Of a stretch of DNA of 64,000 nt, positions 47,237 to 57,500 are shown piece after piece (within the stretch, counting starts at the first letter, position 1; each line of letters opens with the position of its first letter). Source of the stretch: Prochlorococcus marinus str. MIT 1214 (GTDB lineage Bacteria > Cyanobacteriota > Cyanobacteriia > PCC-6307 > Cyanobiaceae); contig NZ_CP114777.1 in assembly GCF_027359355.1 (NCBI RefSeq), positions 1,612,001 through 1,676,000 of the forward strand. Direction: 5' to 3'. The translations under genes and the position numbers were made by a program. The notes under the pieces were generated by a model. The model ran no database searches. It saw nothing but the letters and a program-made list of their open reading frames with translations, and was not told the DNA's origin.

Positions 47237-49252
47237 TTGGCGACGAAGAAAAAATATCTATTGTCTTTAAACCTTGGAATTCTAGGGTTTAGTATTTTCT
47301 TGTATTTATTTGAGACTTCTAAAGCAAAGGAGTATTTACTTGAAAATTCATCTCAAGAGAAAAGCCATAGTTATTCTGTAGGTAAGTTAGTTGAAAACCC
47401 TAAGAGTTCGCCTTTAGAAAAATTAAAAGTAGAAAATGAAGAAAGTATTTTTTTAACTTTAAAGATTTTTGCTGATAAGCAATATGATTATGATCAAAAT
47501 ATTTATCTAGCTGAGGGTAATGTCAAAGCAATAATAAATGGTGGCATATTAAGATCAGACTCGCTCAGTTATGAAAAATCAACTGGTAATTTATCTGCTA
47601 AGGGCAATATTAGATTTAGAAAAGGAGGGCAATATTTTAAAGGTAAAGAATTTCAATTTAATTTATTAAATAAAGAAGGAATTATTAAAGATGTATACGG
47701 AATCATAGATATAAAGAATGTATTGAATGACTTGAAACTTGACTCTGATTCAGAAGAAATACTATTAAAAGAAAGATCATTATCTAAAAGGGAAAATAGT
47801 TACAATGATGGAATAGAATTTGCATTAGGAAATATTGAATTACCAGAAAATAAAATCACTAGATCTAATAAATCAATAGGTTTAATTAATAATTGGAGAT
47901 TTAAATCGAATTCAATTACTATTGATCAAAAAGGCTGGAAATCTAATAAGATTATTTTTACTAATGACCCATTTGATCCTAATCAAATTTCCTTTGAGGG
48001 CGTAGATGTTATTGCAGAAGAAGAAGAAGATGGTAACTTACTTATTACTAGCTCTAAAACAAGTTTAATTCTAGAAAACAGAAATAAAATTTTTATAGGT
48101 AAAAGAATATTTGGAGGTAAAAAGAAAAAGAAAAATAAATTTCAGTTCATATATGATACTAAAGATCGTGATGGATTAGTCTTAGTAAGAAGAAGTAATA
48201 CAAAAAATATTAATAATAATATAAAACTTGAATTACAGCCTCAGTTTTTAATTAATAGAGCTATTTTAGGTAAAACTTATAGTTACAAAAATAGTCATGA
48301 TGAAAATATTAATTTTTCTGACTTATTTGGTTTAAATGTAAAAGTTACAGCAAGTGAGGGGGATTGGAGCTTCGAGAGTTTAAACGATTTAAGCACATTA
48401 AATATAGCTAGAATTTTCAGTGGATTAAGGCATTCAACCTCTTTTCGAAAGTACTTTCGAATGCCTGTTATGGAAGACTCAAGTTTTAATATTTTTACTA
48501 CTTATAGATCCAGAGCTTGGAATGGAAGTATTGGAGAGACTGAGATTAAATCTGCACTTGGAAGCTTTATTGAAAAGACGAAGTATTTTACCAATGGTGA
48601 AGTAAAAAATAACTTAAACATTCGGATAGGAACCGCTAAATATGAATCAGAAAAATTGACAAGCAGCGAAGTGATAAGTCTTTGGCGTTCGAGTCTTTTT
48701 GCTTCTTTAGATAGTGAATATACAATCTGGAAGAATAATACAAACAATCTTGATAAAAAGAATGAGAAGCTTTTATCTCCTGTTTCAATCACTCCTGAAC
48801 TAGTCTTCAGAACTAATATTACGTCAGCCTATTATAAATATATAAATTCAATTGATCAAGGCTTTCTCAAACTGAGTCTTGGCCCTGAAATTAGACTAGG
48901 TAATTTAGAGAAAAATTTTCTTGATTATACAAAACTTTCGCTTATGCCAGGAGTGAAAATTAAGTTTGGAAATAGTCCATTTAAATTTGATAACGCTATT
49001 GATTTAAAAACACTAAATATAAGTTTAATACAACAAATATATGGACCTTTAATGTTTGATGTTATCTCTAATTTAAATATTGATAGTAGTTCAAAAAAAT
49101 ATGGAGATTATTATGATACAAAGTTAGGCCTTTTGTGGCAAAAAAGATCTTACGAATTTGGAATGTACTTTCATCCTAATAATGATGAGGCAGGATTATA
49201 TTTTCGTTTAAATGGATTTAAATTTGGTGATTCTGTTAAAGCAGAATTTTAG
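47237..49252 (+). CDS. OstA/LptD-like outer membrane protein (DUF3769)
   Basis: The 671 residues begin with an N-terminal hydrophobic anchor (LSLNLGILGFSIFLYLF). An OstA-type beta-jelly-roll stretch follows at about residues 75-150 (QNIYLAEGNVKAIINGGILRSDSLSYE). The rest is a long beta-strand-rich region ending in FGDSVKAEF, a typical outer-membrane-barrel end with a terminal Phe. By family it would insert lipopolysaccharide into the outer membrane. The start is TTG at 47237. It converges with leuD. Confidence 0.8.
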   Translation: MATKKKYLLSLNLGILGFSIFLYLFETSKAKEYLLENSSQEKSHSYSVGKLVENPKSSPLEKLKVENEESIFLTLKIFADKQYDYDQNIYLAEGNVKAIINGGILRSDSLSYEKSTGNLSAKGNIRFRKGGQYFKGKEFQFNLLNKEGIIKDVYGIIDIKNVLNDLKLDSDSEEILLKERSLSKRENSYNDGIEFALGNIELPENKITRSNKSIGLINNWRFKSNSITIDQKGWKSNKIIFTNDPFDPNQISFEGVDVIAEEEEDGNLLITSSKTSLILENRNKIFIGKRIFGGKKKKKNKFQFIYDTKDRDGLVLVRRSNTKNINNNIKLELQPQFLINRAILGKTYSYKNSHDENINFSDLFGLNVKVTASEGDWSFESLNDLSTLNIARIFSGLRHSTSFRKYFRMPVMEDSSFNIFTTYRSRAWNGSIGETEIKSALGSFIEKTKYFTNGEVKNNLNIRIGTAKYESEKLTSSEVISLWRSSLFASLDSEYTIWKNNTNNLDKKNEKLLSPVSITPELVFRTNITSAYYKYINSIDQGFLKLSLGPEIRLGNLEKNFLDYTKLSLMPGVKIKFGNSPFKFDNAIDLKTLNISLIQQIYGPLMFDVISNLNIDSSSKKYGDYYDTKLGLLWQKRSYEFGMYFHPNNDEAGLYFRLNGFKFGDSVKAEF

Positions 49253-49254
49253 AT

Positions 49255-49869
49255 TTATTGTTTGAAATTATTTAGATAAGGTAGATTTTTGACTGTATGA
49301 TTGATTTTTTCCTCTGCATCCAATAGTTGAGAAGTAGCATCCCATTTCCCTGAATAAAGCATTTTGTATGCTCCTCCTTCCAGTTCGAGTCTAAAGCTTT
49401 CTTTTTGATTAGAAATTGAAAGTTCTTTAAGATTAAAATCCCAAATTTGATTGGAGTTCTCAATTACTAGGTTTTGTAATTTATTAATTTCTTGTTTTGA
49501 AGCTGTCATACAAGGTATGCCAAGTGCAAGACAATTTCCAAAGAAAATTTCAGCAAAGCTTTCCCCGATAATTAATCTTATCCCCCATCTCATAAGAGCC
49601 TGTGGAGCATGCTCGCGACTTGAGCCACAGCCAAAATTATCATTAACAATAAGAATATTGCTTCCGTGATGCTGGTCGAGATCAAAGGGGTGATTGCCAT
49701 GAAGTTCTTTTCTGTCATCTGCAAAGACTTGTTCGCCTAATGCTGAAAAACTTACACATTTTAGAAATCTTGCTGGAATAATTCTGTCAGTATCAATATC
49801 ATCGCCTTTGATTACTAAGCTGCGGCCTCTAATTACGTTGATTTTTCCTTTTGGGAATTCCTGTTTCAT
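49255..49869 (-). CDS. leuD: 3-isopropylmalate dehydratase small subunit
   Basis: Partner of LeuC in leucine synthesis, isomerising 2- to 3-isopropylmalate. The 204 residues contain DDIDTDRIIPARFLKCVS, NDNFGCGSSREHAPQAL and FAEIFFGNCLALGIP, the swivel-domain signatures. It follows leuC by 24 bases on the same strand. Confidence 0.95.
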   Translation of the reverse strand: MKQEFPKGKINVIRGRSLVIKGDDIDTDRIIPARFLKCVSFSALGEQVFADDRKELHGNHPFDLDQHHGSNILIVNDNFGCGSSREHAPQALMRWGIRLIIGESFAEIFFGNCLALGIPCMTASKQEINKLQNLVIENSNQIWDFNLKELSISNQKESFRLELEGGAYKMLYSGKWDATSQLLDAEEKINHTVKNLPYLNNFKQ

Positions 49870-49893
49870 TGATTAGTAACGTTATTTGTAGTT

Positions 49894-51303
49894 TTATTGT
49901 CGGAGTAATTTTCTTACATCCGTAACCTTCCCATTGATCGCAGCAGCAGCAACCATAGCTGGACTCATCAATAAGGTTCTTCCATTTGCAGACCCTTGTC
50001 TCCCTTTGAAATTGCGATTGCTTGAGCTAGCACTTATTTGTCTTCCTTCTAACTTGTCTGGATTCATTGCTAAGCACATTGAGCAACCTGGTTCTCTCCA
50101 TTCAAAACCTGCAGTAAGGAATATCTTATCTATTCCTTTTTTTTTGGCTTCTTTCGCAACCTTTTGAGAACCAGGTACAACAAAAGCTCTAATTCCAGCA
50201 GAGACTTTCCTACCTTTAACAATTTTTGATGCCTCTTGGAGATCACTTAATCTTCCATTCGTGCAGCTACCTATAAAGCAAACATCAATTGAAGTTCCTT
50301 CTATGGGTTGGTCTGCCTCAAGATTCATATATTTGCATGCATCTTTAGCTATTTGTTGTTCATTTTTTGGTAGTTCTTCAGGATTTGGAATTTTTTCTTT
50401 AATTGAAATACCTTGACCAGGAGTTATACCCCAGGTAACTGTGGGTTCTATAGATGATCCATCCAATTTAATCTCATCATCAAATTTAGCCTCTGAATCA
50501 CTTACTAAACTTTTCCACCAATCAATCGCTTTATCCCATTCTTTACCTTTGGGAGAATATTCTTTCCCTTTAAGATATTCAAAAGTAGTTTCATCTGGAT
50601 TGATATATCCACACCTTGCACCCCCTTCAATAGCCATATTGCATATGGTCATTCTTCCTTCCATTGAAAGTGATGCTATTGCAGGACCAGCAAATTCATA
50701 GGCAAATCCAACCCCTCCTTTGACGCCAAGCAAACGGATGATATGAAGAATAAGGTCTTTGGCATAAACTCCTTTTTGCAATGAACCATCTACCCATATT
50801 CTTCTTACTTTTAATTTTTTCATCGCCAAACTTTGGCTGGCTAAAACATCTCGAACTTGACTTGTTCCAATACCAAATGCAATTGCTCCAAATGCTCCAT
50901 GCGTTGATGTATGTGAATCTCCGCAGGCTACCGTCATCCCAGGTTGGGTTAGTCCTAATTCTGGAGCCATAACATGTACTACGCCTTGAGAATTGCTTCC
51001 AATCCCGTGAAATTTTATGCCATGCGTTGTGCAATTTTTTTCTAAAGTAGCCAGCATTTCCTCTGCAAGAGGATCACTAAAAGGACGCTGTTGGTTTAAT
51101 GTTGGAACTATATGATCGACAGTAGCAACTGTAAGATTGGGAAATTTGACTTCAAGATTTTTTTCATTAAGAGCAGAAAAAGCTTGTGGACTTGTAACTT
51201 CGTGAATCAAATGAAGACCAACAAAAAGTTGCGTTGATCCTCCCGGTAATTCTTTTACCTGATGGAAGTTCCAAACTTTGTCGTAGAGGGTTCCAGAACT
51301 CAA
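49894..51303 (-). CDS. leuC: 3-isopropylmalate dehydratase large subunit
   Basis: Aconitase-family enzyme with a 4Fe-4S cluster. The 469 residues show [50 protein letters not shown] (first cluster Cys) and [14 protein letters not shown] (second and third), then [11 protein letters not shown]. It starts with ATG and lies 23 bases after cinA on the same strand. Confidence 0.97.
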   Translation of the reverse strand: MSSGTLYDKVWNFHQVKELPGGSTQLFVGLHLIHEVTSPQAFSALNEKNLEVKFPNLTVATVDHIVPTLNQQRPFSDPLAEEMLATLEKNCTTHGIKFHGIGSNSQGVVHVMAPELGLTQPGMTVACGDSHTSTHGAFGAIAFGIGTSQVRDVLASQSLAMKKLKVRRIWVDGSLQKGVYAKDLILHIIRLLGVKGGVGFAYEFAGPAIASLSMEGRMTICNMAIEGGARCGYINPDETTFEYLKGKEYSPKGKEWDKAIDWWKSLVSDSEAKFDDEIKLDGSSIEPTVTWGITPGQGISIKEKIPNPEELPKNEQQIAKDACKYMNLEADQPIEGTSIDVCFIGSCTNGRLSDLQEASKIVKGRKVSAGIRAFVVPGSQKVAKEAKKKGIDKIFLTAGFEWREPGCSMCLAMNPDKLEGRQISASSSNRNFKGRQGSANGRTLLMSPAMVAAAAINGKVTDVRKLLRQ

Positions 51304-51326
51304 CTGTCAAATCCAACAATTGGGAC

Positions 51327-52619
51327 TTATTTGTCCATGATTATAGACAAACGTAATCTATCAAGAGCATTTAAAACGCTTAATTTTTGAATATCTTCTC
51401 TTGTCTTATTAGATCCAAATCTTTCCTCCCATGTAATGAGGCTCTTTGGACCTTTGATACAAAAATTGACTAGACCAACTGGTTTTAATTTATTTCCTCC
51501 AGTAGGCCCTGCAATTCCACTGACAGATATTGCCCAGTTAACTTTGAATTTTTTTTTGACACCTTCTGCCATTGATTCAACTACTGGCTTTGATACGGCA
51601 CCATAGGTATTAATTAATTCCTCAGGGACACCTAATATTCTTTGCTTAATTGAATTGTTGTATGCGATGATTCCGCCATGGAAAATTTTCGAAGATCCAG
51701 GGACTTTTGTAAGTTTAGAACCTATTCCACCTCCAGTGCAGGATTCTGCAACAGCAATTGTTTCTTTTCTTTTCAGTAATAATTTAAATACTAATTCTTC
51801 AAGAGTTTCATTATCTTTACCAAAGCATTTTAATCCAGTGATTTGAATTAATTCTTTTTCAATAGGCTTTATTAATCTATTAGTTTCTTCTAAATTACTC
51901 CCTTTTGCTGTTATTCGCACCTTGACTTCACCAACACTTGCATAAGTTGCAACAGTAGGGTTATTTACTTGAAGTAAATGTGGAATTTTATCTGCTAATA
52001 ATGATTCACTTATACCTGCAAAGTGTAAAACTTTGCTAGAGATAATTTTGGTTGAGAAATTATTATTAATTAACCATTTTGCAGCTTCTTTAGTCCACAT
52101 TTCTTTTAATTCACTTGGAACTCCAGGGAAAGTAAGTATTGTAAAGTTATCCTTCGGACTCCATATGATGCCTGGCGCTGTTCCTGAGTAATTGTTTATG
52201 ATTTTAGAACCTTTTGGGACTAAGGATTGCTTCTTTTGACTTTCAGATAATTGACTATCTTTATCTTTTAACTTATTTTTTAGGTCAATCAAAATATCAT
52301 TTCTTTGTTCCATTGGTGTGTTAAAAGTATCAGCAATTATCTTCGTTGTTATATCATCTGGTGTTGGCCCTAGACCACCCGTTGTTATTAGAATTTTAGA
52401 TCGGTTTGACGCTTCAAGTATCGCTTCTTTTAATCTTTTAGGGTTATCTCCTACCACAGTTTGTCTAAAATGTGGAATTCCTAAAACTGCTAATTGCTCT
52501 GCTATCCATTGAGAATTAGTATTAACAATATTTCCTAGAAGTATTTCACTGCCAATGCATAAAACCTCTGCTCCAAGAGGATTTGTATTGTTAATATTAA
52601 TTTCTTTAAATGTTTTCAC
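51327..52619 (-). CDS. cinA: CinA-like protein
   Basis: Two domains in 430 residues. The N-terminal molybdopterin-binding-like fold has [26 protein letters not shown] and [13 protein letters not shown]. The C-terminal CinA/PncC-type domain has [22 protein letters not shown] and [13 protein letters not shown] and may be an NMN or other amide hydrolase. Its start overlaps the end of glyA by 14 bases, so they are probably cotranscribed. CinA is named for competence, but it is widespread in species that are not competent. Confidence 0.92.
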   Translation of the reverse strand: MKTFKEININNTNPLGAEVLCIGSEILLGNIVNTNSQWIAEQLAVLGIPHFRQTVVGDNPKRLKEAILEASNRSKILITTGGLGPTPDDITTKIIADTFNTPMEQRNDILIDLKNKLKDKDSQLSESQKKQSLVPKGSKIINNYSGTAPGIIWSPKDNFTILTFPGVPSELKEMWTKEAAKWLINNNFSTKIISSKVLHFAGISESLLADKIPHLLQVNNPTVATYASVGEVKVRITAKGSNLEETNRLIKPIEKELIQITGLKCFGKDNETLEELVFKLLLKRKETIAVAESCTGGGIGSKLTKVPGSSKIFHGGIIAYNNSIKQRILGVPEELINTYGAVSKPVVESMAEGVKKKFKVNWAISVSGIAGPTGGNKLKPVGLVNFCIKGPKSLITWEERFGSNKTREDIQKLSVLNALDRLRLSIIMDK

Positions 52620-53862
52620 TATATAAAGGAAACTTATTGCAAAGGTCAGAAACTTTTTTGATTGATTTTTCTTTTATTTCTTCATCTTCAGGGTTAAGCA
52701 GTCTATCTGCAATAACATCCCCAACATCCTTAAAGGCTTGTTCATCAAAACCTCTAGTGGTTAGTGCTGCTGAACCTAGTCTTAGCCCACTAGTAACAAA
52801 TGGGGACTCGGGGTCAAAAGGTACGGTATTTTTGTTGGCAGTTATTTTGATATCACTAACTAATTTATCGGCAATTTTACCTGTCATACCAATACTTCTT
52901 AGATCAAGAAGAACTATGTGATTTTCAGTTCCATTGCTCACAATTGAAATTCCTCTTTTTTGAAGTTGATCAGAAAGAGCGTTGGCATTTGAGATCACTC
53001 TTTGGCAGTAGAGCTTGAATTCGGATTCAGAAGCTTCTTTGAATGCCACAGCTTTCGCTGCGATTACATGTTCTAAAGGACCTCCTTGGGTACCTGGAAA
53101 TACTGCCTTATCAATTTTTTTCCCTAGTTCTTCATCTTTTGAGAGAATTAGTCCTCCTCTTGGCCCTCTAAGAGTTTTGTGAGTGGTTGTTGTGACTACA
53201 TCACAATATGGGATTGGACTTGGGTGAAGACCACTTGCAACTAAACCAGCAATGTGTGCAATATCAGCTAATAAATACGCATTTACCTCATCAGCTATTG
53301 ATCTAAAAGCTTGGAAGTCAATTTTTCGTGGATATGCAGAGAATCCACAAATGATTAGTTTAGGTTGATTTTCAATTGCTTTTTCTCTGATTGCATCCAT
53401 ATCGAGCATTTCGGTTGTTTTGTCAACTTCGTAGTGGCACGTCTTAAACCACTTACCACTCACATTTACAGGCGAACCATGTGTGAGGTGTCCCCCATGG
53501 GATAGGTCCATTCCCATGATTGTGTCACCAGGCTTTAGAAGGCTTAAGAAAACTGCAAAGTTAGCTTGTGCTCCGCTGTGTGGTTGGACATTTGCCCATT
53601 TAGCGCCAAAAAGGGTTTTTGCTCTATCAATCGCTAGCTGTTCAATTTCATCAATATGTTCACACCCTCCGTAATAACGTTTGCTAGGAAGACCTTCCGC
53701 ATATTTATTGGTTAGGACTGATCCTTGAGCCTCCATTACTGCCTTAGAGGCAAAATTCTCGCTTGCAATAAGTTCTAAATGAGTTTCTTGTCTTGATAAT
53801 TCATTGTTTATTAATTTCGCAATAATTGGATCACATTCCATCAAAGAAGATTTAATAGTCAC
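52606..53862 (-). CDS. glyA: Serine hydroxymethyltransferase
   Basis: PLP enzyme interconverting serine and glycine and supplying one-carbon units; in phototrophs it also serves photorespiratory carbon. Signatures in 418 residues include [40 protein letters not shown], the PLP lysine in [16 protein letters not shown], and [17 protein letters not shown]. The start shown is a GTG; an ATG seven codons further on is an alternative. Confidence 0.97.
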   Translation of the reverse strand: MTIKSSLMECDPIIAKLINNELSRQETHLELIASENFASKAVMEAQGSVLTNKYAEGLPSKRYYGGCEHIDEIEQLAIDRAKTLFGAKWANVQPHSGAQANFAVFLSLLKPGDTIMGMDLSHGGHLTHGSPVNVSGKWFKTCHYEVDKTTEMLDMDAIREKAIENQPKLIICGFSAYPRKIDFQAFRSIADEVNAYLLADIAHIAGLVASGLHPSPIPYCDVVTTTTHKTLRGPRGGLILSKDEELGKKIDKAVFPGTQGGPLEHVIAAKAVAFKEASESEFKLYCQRVISNANALSDQLQKRGISIVSNGTENHIVLLDLRSIGMTGKIADKLVSDIKITANKNTVPFDPESPFVTSGLRLGSAALTTRGFDEQAFKDVGDVIADRLLNPEDEEIKEKSIKKVSDLCNKFPLYSENI

Positions 53863-53965
53863 TTTATTCTTTTATTTATGATGTGATAGTAGGCATATGT
53901 TTGCTCTAATGAGAGAAAACTTTCTCTTATTTTTTGGTTATATAAGGATTTACAAATTTTTTAAA

Positions 53966-54039
53966 CGCGCCTGGAGAGATTCGAACTCCCGACCCTCTGA
54001 TCCGTAGTCAGATGCTCTAATCCGCTGAGCTACAGGCGC
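53966..54039 (-). tRNA. tRNA-Arg (anticodon ACG)
   Basis: A 74-base cloverleaf on the minus strand: acceptor GCGCCTG/CAGGCGC, D-arm GCTC-AGCGGATTAGAGC, anticodon stem CTGA/TCAG with loop CTACGGA (anticodon ACG, normally edited to ICG), T-arm GGGAGTTCGAATCTCTCC and discriminator G. The CCA end is not encoded. Confidence 0.97.
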
Positions 54040-54221
54040 ATAAAAAAACAATATCAGATTGACTCCCAAACAATAGGAAAATATGTTTGTATCTATGCCT
54101 AAAAGATCAAGTAAAATGCGATCTTGAAACCTAAAAACTTATTGTTCGATTAATTTTTTTAATTTTAGATAGTCACCAATCTCTATCTAAGGTCACGAAC
54201 AAAAGAAAAAACTATGTTTTT

Positions 54222-54518
54222 ATGACCAACTCTATAGATTCATCGCAAATTAATGAGCTAGCTGCATCAATAGCTGACAGATTATTTATTCAAGTTGGAA
54301 ATTGGAACCTTTATCTAGGCGATGCTGGCTTTGCAAAGGACTTAGCTATTGAATGTCAGGCTAACTTTGATCAAGGTGCATATGTTGCAGCTAGAAAAGG
54401 TCTTGAAGCAATTCAAGTAAAACTTGGCGGAGGCCAAACGAGATTGCCATTGTCAAAATTAATTCCATCAAATCAATTTTTTGACCTTGAAGAGATTTTA
54501 GAACCCTATTGCAGATAA
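54222..54518 (+). CDS. DUF3181-like small protein
   Basis: A 98-residue soluble protein: LAASIADRLFIQVGNWNLYLGDAGFAKDLAIECQANFDQGAYVAARKGLEAIQVKLGGGQTRLPL. It looks like the cyanobacterial DUF3181 family, whose function is not known. It begins with ATG after a 180-base gap from tRNA-Arg and leads into the next small gene. Confidence 0.75.
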   Translation: MTNSIDSSQINELAASIADRLFIQVGNWNLYLGDAGFAKDLAIECQANFDQGAYVAARKGLEAIQVKLGGGQTRLPLSKLIPSNQFFDLEEILEPYCR

Positions 54519-54558
54519 GATTTGATCAATTGCTTTGTTATCTTTGCTAATCATTCAG

Positions 54559-54807
54559 GTGACTAATGCCAGAGAGGTTGTAAGGCAGCGCATTGGTCGC
54601 TTAGGAGAGAGACTTATAGGGAAAGTTGCTGATGCTGATGCACAGGTTGAAAAGGAATTAATGAAAGAGATGGAAATAGCTTTTCAAGAGTTTGGTATCG
54701 AAGCGAGAATTCTCTCAGTAAGTGGAGTAAAAACTGATGAAATGAATTGCTTGGAAATTCCACTTAAAGTTAGATCAGAAAAAGATGTTTTTCTTAAAGA
54801 CGAATAA
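54559..54807 (+). CDS. Small conserved-looking cyanobacterial protein (83 aa)
   Basis: I recognise no named domain. It starts with the GTG at 54559, from which the text TNAREVVRQRIGRLGERLIGKVADADAQVEKELMKEME follows; a TTG at 54535 would add eight hydrophobic residues. It is mainly helical and charged, with a short beta-like tail. It follows the DUF3181 gene by about 40 bases, and its 3' end overlaps murJ by 14 bases tail to tail. Confidence 0.65.
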   Translation: MTNAREVVRQRIGRLGERLIGKVADADAQVEKELMKEMEIAFQEFGIEARILSVSGVKTDEMNCLEIPLKVRSEKDVFLKDE

Positions 54808-56428
54808 ATTTCTCTTTTAAAAACTTTTTAAAATTATCAATATCATCAATTTTAAGAATAATTGCTAGATAATAAAAGATAAGAAGACTAATCCCAGATG
54901 ATATTAATATTCTCAATAATAAATTAATGAAACCATAGGGTAAATATATAATTTTAAAAATAAAAAGTGAGCTAATACCAGTAATGCAACCAATTAAAAT
55001 AATTTTAAAATTCTGAGATACTATTTTTGATAATTTCAGATTATTTAGTTTATTATTTAATTTCAATAGTAACAGTATGCAAGCAAAGAAATTAACAAAT
55101 GTAGTAGAATATACTAAACCATTTACTCCTAAGTCGATTGGAGATAGTTCCCCCCATGGACTTTTCCCCCCTATTAAAAACCAGTCAAAAAATAAATTTA
55201 ATAATATTGCTATAATTGATATTCTAAATGGTGTTTTCGAATCTTCAATACCATAAAATACTCTAACTAATAGATCTCTTAATAGATAAAAAGGCATACC
55301 TATTCCATATGCAATTAATAGTTGACTTACAATATCTATGGCATTTTGATTAAATGAACCTCTACCATAGATTAATATTACTATTGGAGCAGATAGTGAA
55401 ATAAATATCGAACCTAGAAATACCATCGAAGAAGAGGAAATAATTATTCCTTGATGGATTTTCTTGATCAATTTTAGATGATTTTCGCGAGCTCTTAAAC
55501 TTACAAAAACTGGCAATAATGGAAGTAAAATAGAATTTGATATTATTCCAAGAGGAGCTTGAACTAAAAAGTTTGCGTAACTTAGAGCAGCTGCCGCTCC
55601 AACTATTTTTGATGCAAAGAATAAATCAATAAGAACATTGACTTGCATCATTCCTGAAGAAAGTGAAGCAGGGACAATCATTCTCCAAGCTCTTTTTACC
55701 TCTGAATATTTTGTTTTGATTGAAAAACTTATAGTAAATATTCCTTTTTTAATTAGAAAAGGTATTTGAACTAAGTATTGAGATAGAGCTCCTATAAATG
55801 TTGCCCTTGCAAGAATAATTCCTCCTCTAAGATTTAATTCATATATATCAGCTGAATTTTCTTTATTTATCCAAAAGTTTGATACAGCCATTATAATTAT
55901 TAGACTTGAGAGTAATGGAGATATAGAAGGGATGAAAAAATTTTTTTTTGCATTTAGAGATCCAAGACTTATTCCTAGTAGTCCAGATAAGAATATAATA
56001 GGAGACATTATTTTTAATTGATAAGATGCTATTTCTTTAATCTCAGGGGTTAAACTCGGTCCAACTAAATGAATTAATAAATCGGATGAAAAGAAAATAA
56101 AAAAACTTATGATTAATAATATGAGAGATAAAATATTATTGATTGAACTTATAAATAATCTACTTTCAAGCTTGTTTTTCTCTGCCAATAGTGTAACCAT
56201 TGAGTTATGCAATGGCCCATTAATACCTCCTAAAAGAACTAAGAAAAATCCAGGTATAATATAAGCATAATTATATGCATCATATGCAGCACCAATTCCA
56301 AAAGTACCAGCAATAACTAATTGCCTTGCCATCCCTCCAAATTTGCTTAGTAAAGTTCCTAAACTTACGACGAAAGCAATTTCTTTGATCGATTTCGGCA
56401 TGTTAGATTTGAAAAAAAGAGCTTTCAT
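54794..56428 (-). CDS. murJ: Lipid II flippase MurJ
   Basis: Polytopic membrane protein (about 14 helices in 544 residues) of the MVF family that moves lipid II across the plasma membrane for peptidoglycan synthesis. Family landmarks: LLSKFGGMARQLVIAGTFGIGAAYDAYNYAYIIP near the N-terminus, INGPLHNSM, and LLRDLLVRVFYGIEDSKTPFRIS in the middle. It is divergent from sfsA across 46 bases. Confidence 0.93.
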   Translation of the reverse strand: MKALFFKSNMPKSIKEIAFVVSLGTLLSKFGGMARQLVIAGTFGIGAAYDAYNYAYIIPGFFLVLLGGINGPLHNSMVTLLAEKNKLESRLFISSINNILSLILLIISFFIFFSSDLLIHLVGPSLTPEIKEIASYQLKIMSPIIFLSGLLGISLGSLNAKKNFFIPSISPLLSSLIIIMAVSNFWINKENSADIYELNLRGGIILARATFIGALSQYLVQIPFLIKKGIFTISFSIKTKYSEVKRAWRMIVPASLSSGMMQVNVLIDLFFASKIVGAAAALSYANFLVQAPLGIISNSILLPLLPVFVSLRARENHLKLIKKIHQGIIISSSSMVFLGSIFISLSAPIVILIYGRGSFNQNAIDIVSQLLIAYGIGMPFYLLRDLLVRVFYGIEDSKTPFRISIIAILLNLFFDWFLIGGKSPWGELSPIDLGVNGLVYSTTFVNFFACILLLLKLNNKLNNLKLSKIVSQNFKIILIGCITGISSLFIFKIIYLPYGFINLLLRILISSGISLLIFYYLAIILKIDDIDNFKKFLKEKFIRL

Positions 56429-56474
56429 TTTTCTAGAATATTTTTAGTTCTTGTTTTAACTGGATATTAATTAA

Positions 56475-57239
56475 GTGATTGAGATTGGAAAAACCATTAT
56501 TAAGTTTCCCCCGCTTGAAGAGGGAATTTTAATTAAGAGATATAAGAGATTTTTGGCTGATGTTGAGTTGGCTGATGGTCAAATTGTTACCGCTCATTGT
56601 GCAAATACAGGACCAATGAAAGGGGTTCTTTGGCCTGGTGGTCGAGTCAGACTTAAGTACTCTCCTTCTCCTAAACGTAAATTAGATTGGTCTTGGGAGC
56701 AAGCTGAGGTGCCAAGTCATAATGAGATGAATAGATGCTGGGTTGGTATAAATACATCTTTACCTAATAAATTAATTAGGAATTTGATTGAGGCGAATGG
56801 CTTAGAGAAGCAATTGGGTTTAATTGCTAATATCAAGCCTGAAGTTAAATATGGTTTAGAAGGTAAAAGTCGAATTGATTTATTACTTATGCCTGAAACT
56901 AGCAATGCGGATAATAGGAATATATATGTAGAGGTTAAAAATACGACTTGGTGTGAAAAAACCTTGGCTTTGTTCCCGGATACGGTTACTACAAGAGGTC
57001 AAAAACATTTGAGAGAACTAATGAGTATTTGTACTAATTCAAGAGCGGTATTGATTCCGTGCATAAGTAGAAGTGATATGGAAATTTTTGCACCTTGTGA
57101 TTTAGCAGATCCTTTATATGGGAAATTATTTAGAGAGGCAATATCTGTGGGAGTAGAGGTTATTCCATGTGCGTTTGGTTATTTTTCAGACCACATAACT
57201 TGGGAAGGTGTTAAACCCTTTCAGATTTCACAAAAATAA
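56475..57239 (+). CDS. sfsA: SfsA family DNA/RNA-nuclease-like protein
   Basis: The 254 residues match SfsA (sugar fermentation stimulation protein) throughout: EGILIKRYKRFLADVELADGQIVTAHCANTGPMKGVLWPGG, RIDLLLMPE, VEVKNTTW and FPDTVTTRGQKHLRELM. SfsA has an OB-like part and a PD-(D/E)xK-like core, seen here as the D..EVK motif. The molecular role is still unclear. The start is GTG at 56475. Confidence 0.9.
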   Translation: MIEIGKTIIKFPPLEEGILIKRYKRFLADVELADGQIVTAHCANTGPMKGVLWPGGRVRLKYSPSPKRKLDWSWEQAEVPSHNEMNRCWVGINTSLPNKLIRNLIEANGLEKQLGLIANIKPEVKYGLEGKSRIDLLLMPETSNADNRNIYVEVKNTTWCEKTLALFPDTVTTRGQKHLRELMSICTNSRAVLIPCISRSDMEIFAPCDLADPLYGKLFREAISVGVEVIPCAFGYFSDHITWEGVKPFQISQK

Positions 57240-57398
57240 AAATCTAGAAAAAATACTTTGGAAGATCTATTTTAACTATTTGAGCTAGATTTTGATTTTG
57301 ATTTTTAATTTTAGGATTTAATTCAATTTGAAAATTTAGTCAACTCACACACAAAATGTGTAAATAAAAACATATCTGTAGCACCAAACTCTTTTTTT

Positions 57399-57441
57399 GT
57401 ATCAACACCTACATCTTGTCAGTATCAGTTGCATTCATATT
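57399..57441 (+). promoter_or_regulatory. NtcA-activated promoter of the ammonium transporter gene
   Basis: GTATCAACACCTAC (57399-57412) is a perfect GTA-N8-TAC site. A CATATT element (57436-57441) follows after 23 bases, which is the spacing known for NtcA class II-type promoters (22-23 bases to the -10 box). It lies about 100 bases before the amt start, so nitrogen control of amt is very plausible. Confidence 0.8.
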
Positions 57442-57500
57442 AATAAGTGTATAAATTTTGGATTAATTATCCATTTCTTTTTTCGAAGTAAGCATCATTT

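Noticed and set aside
50696-51034. 112-codon open frame antisense to the leuC coding region
   Set aside because: It has no domain-like features and lies wholly within the well-supported leuC gene on the same strand in another frame; a shadow frame.
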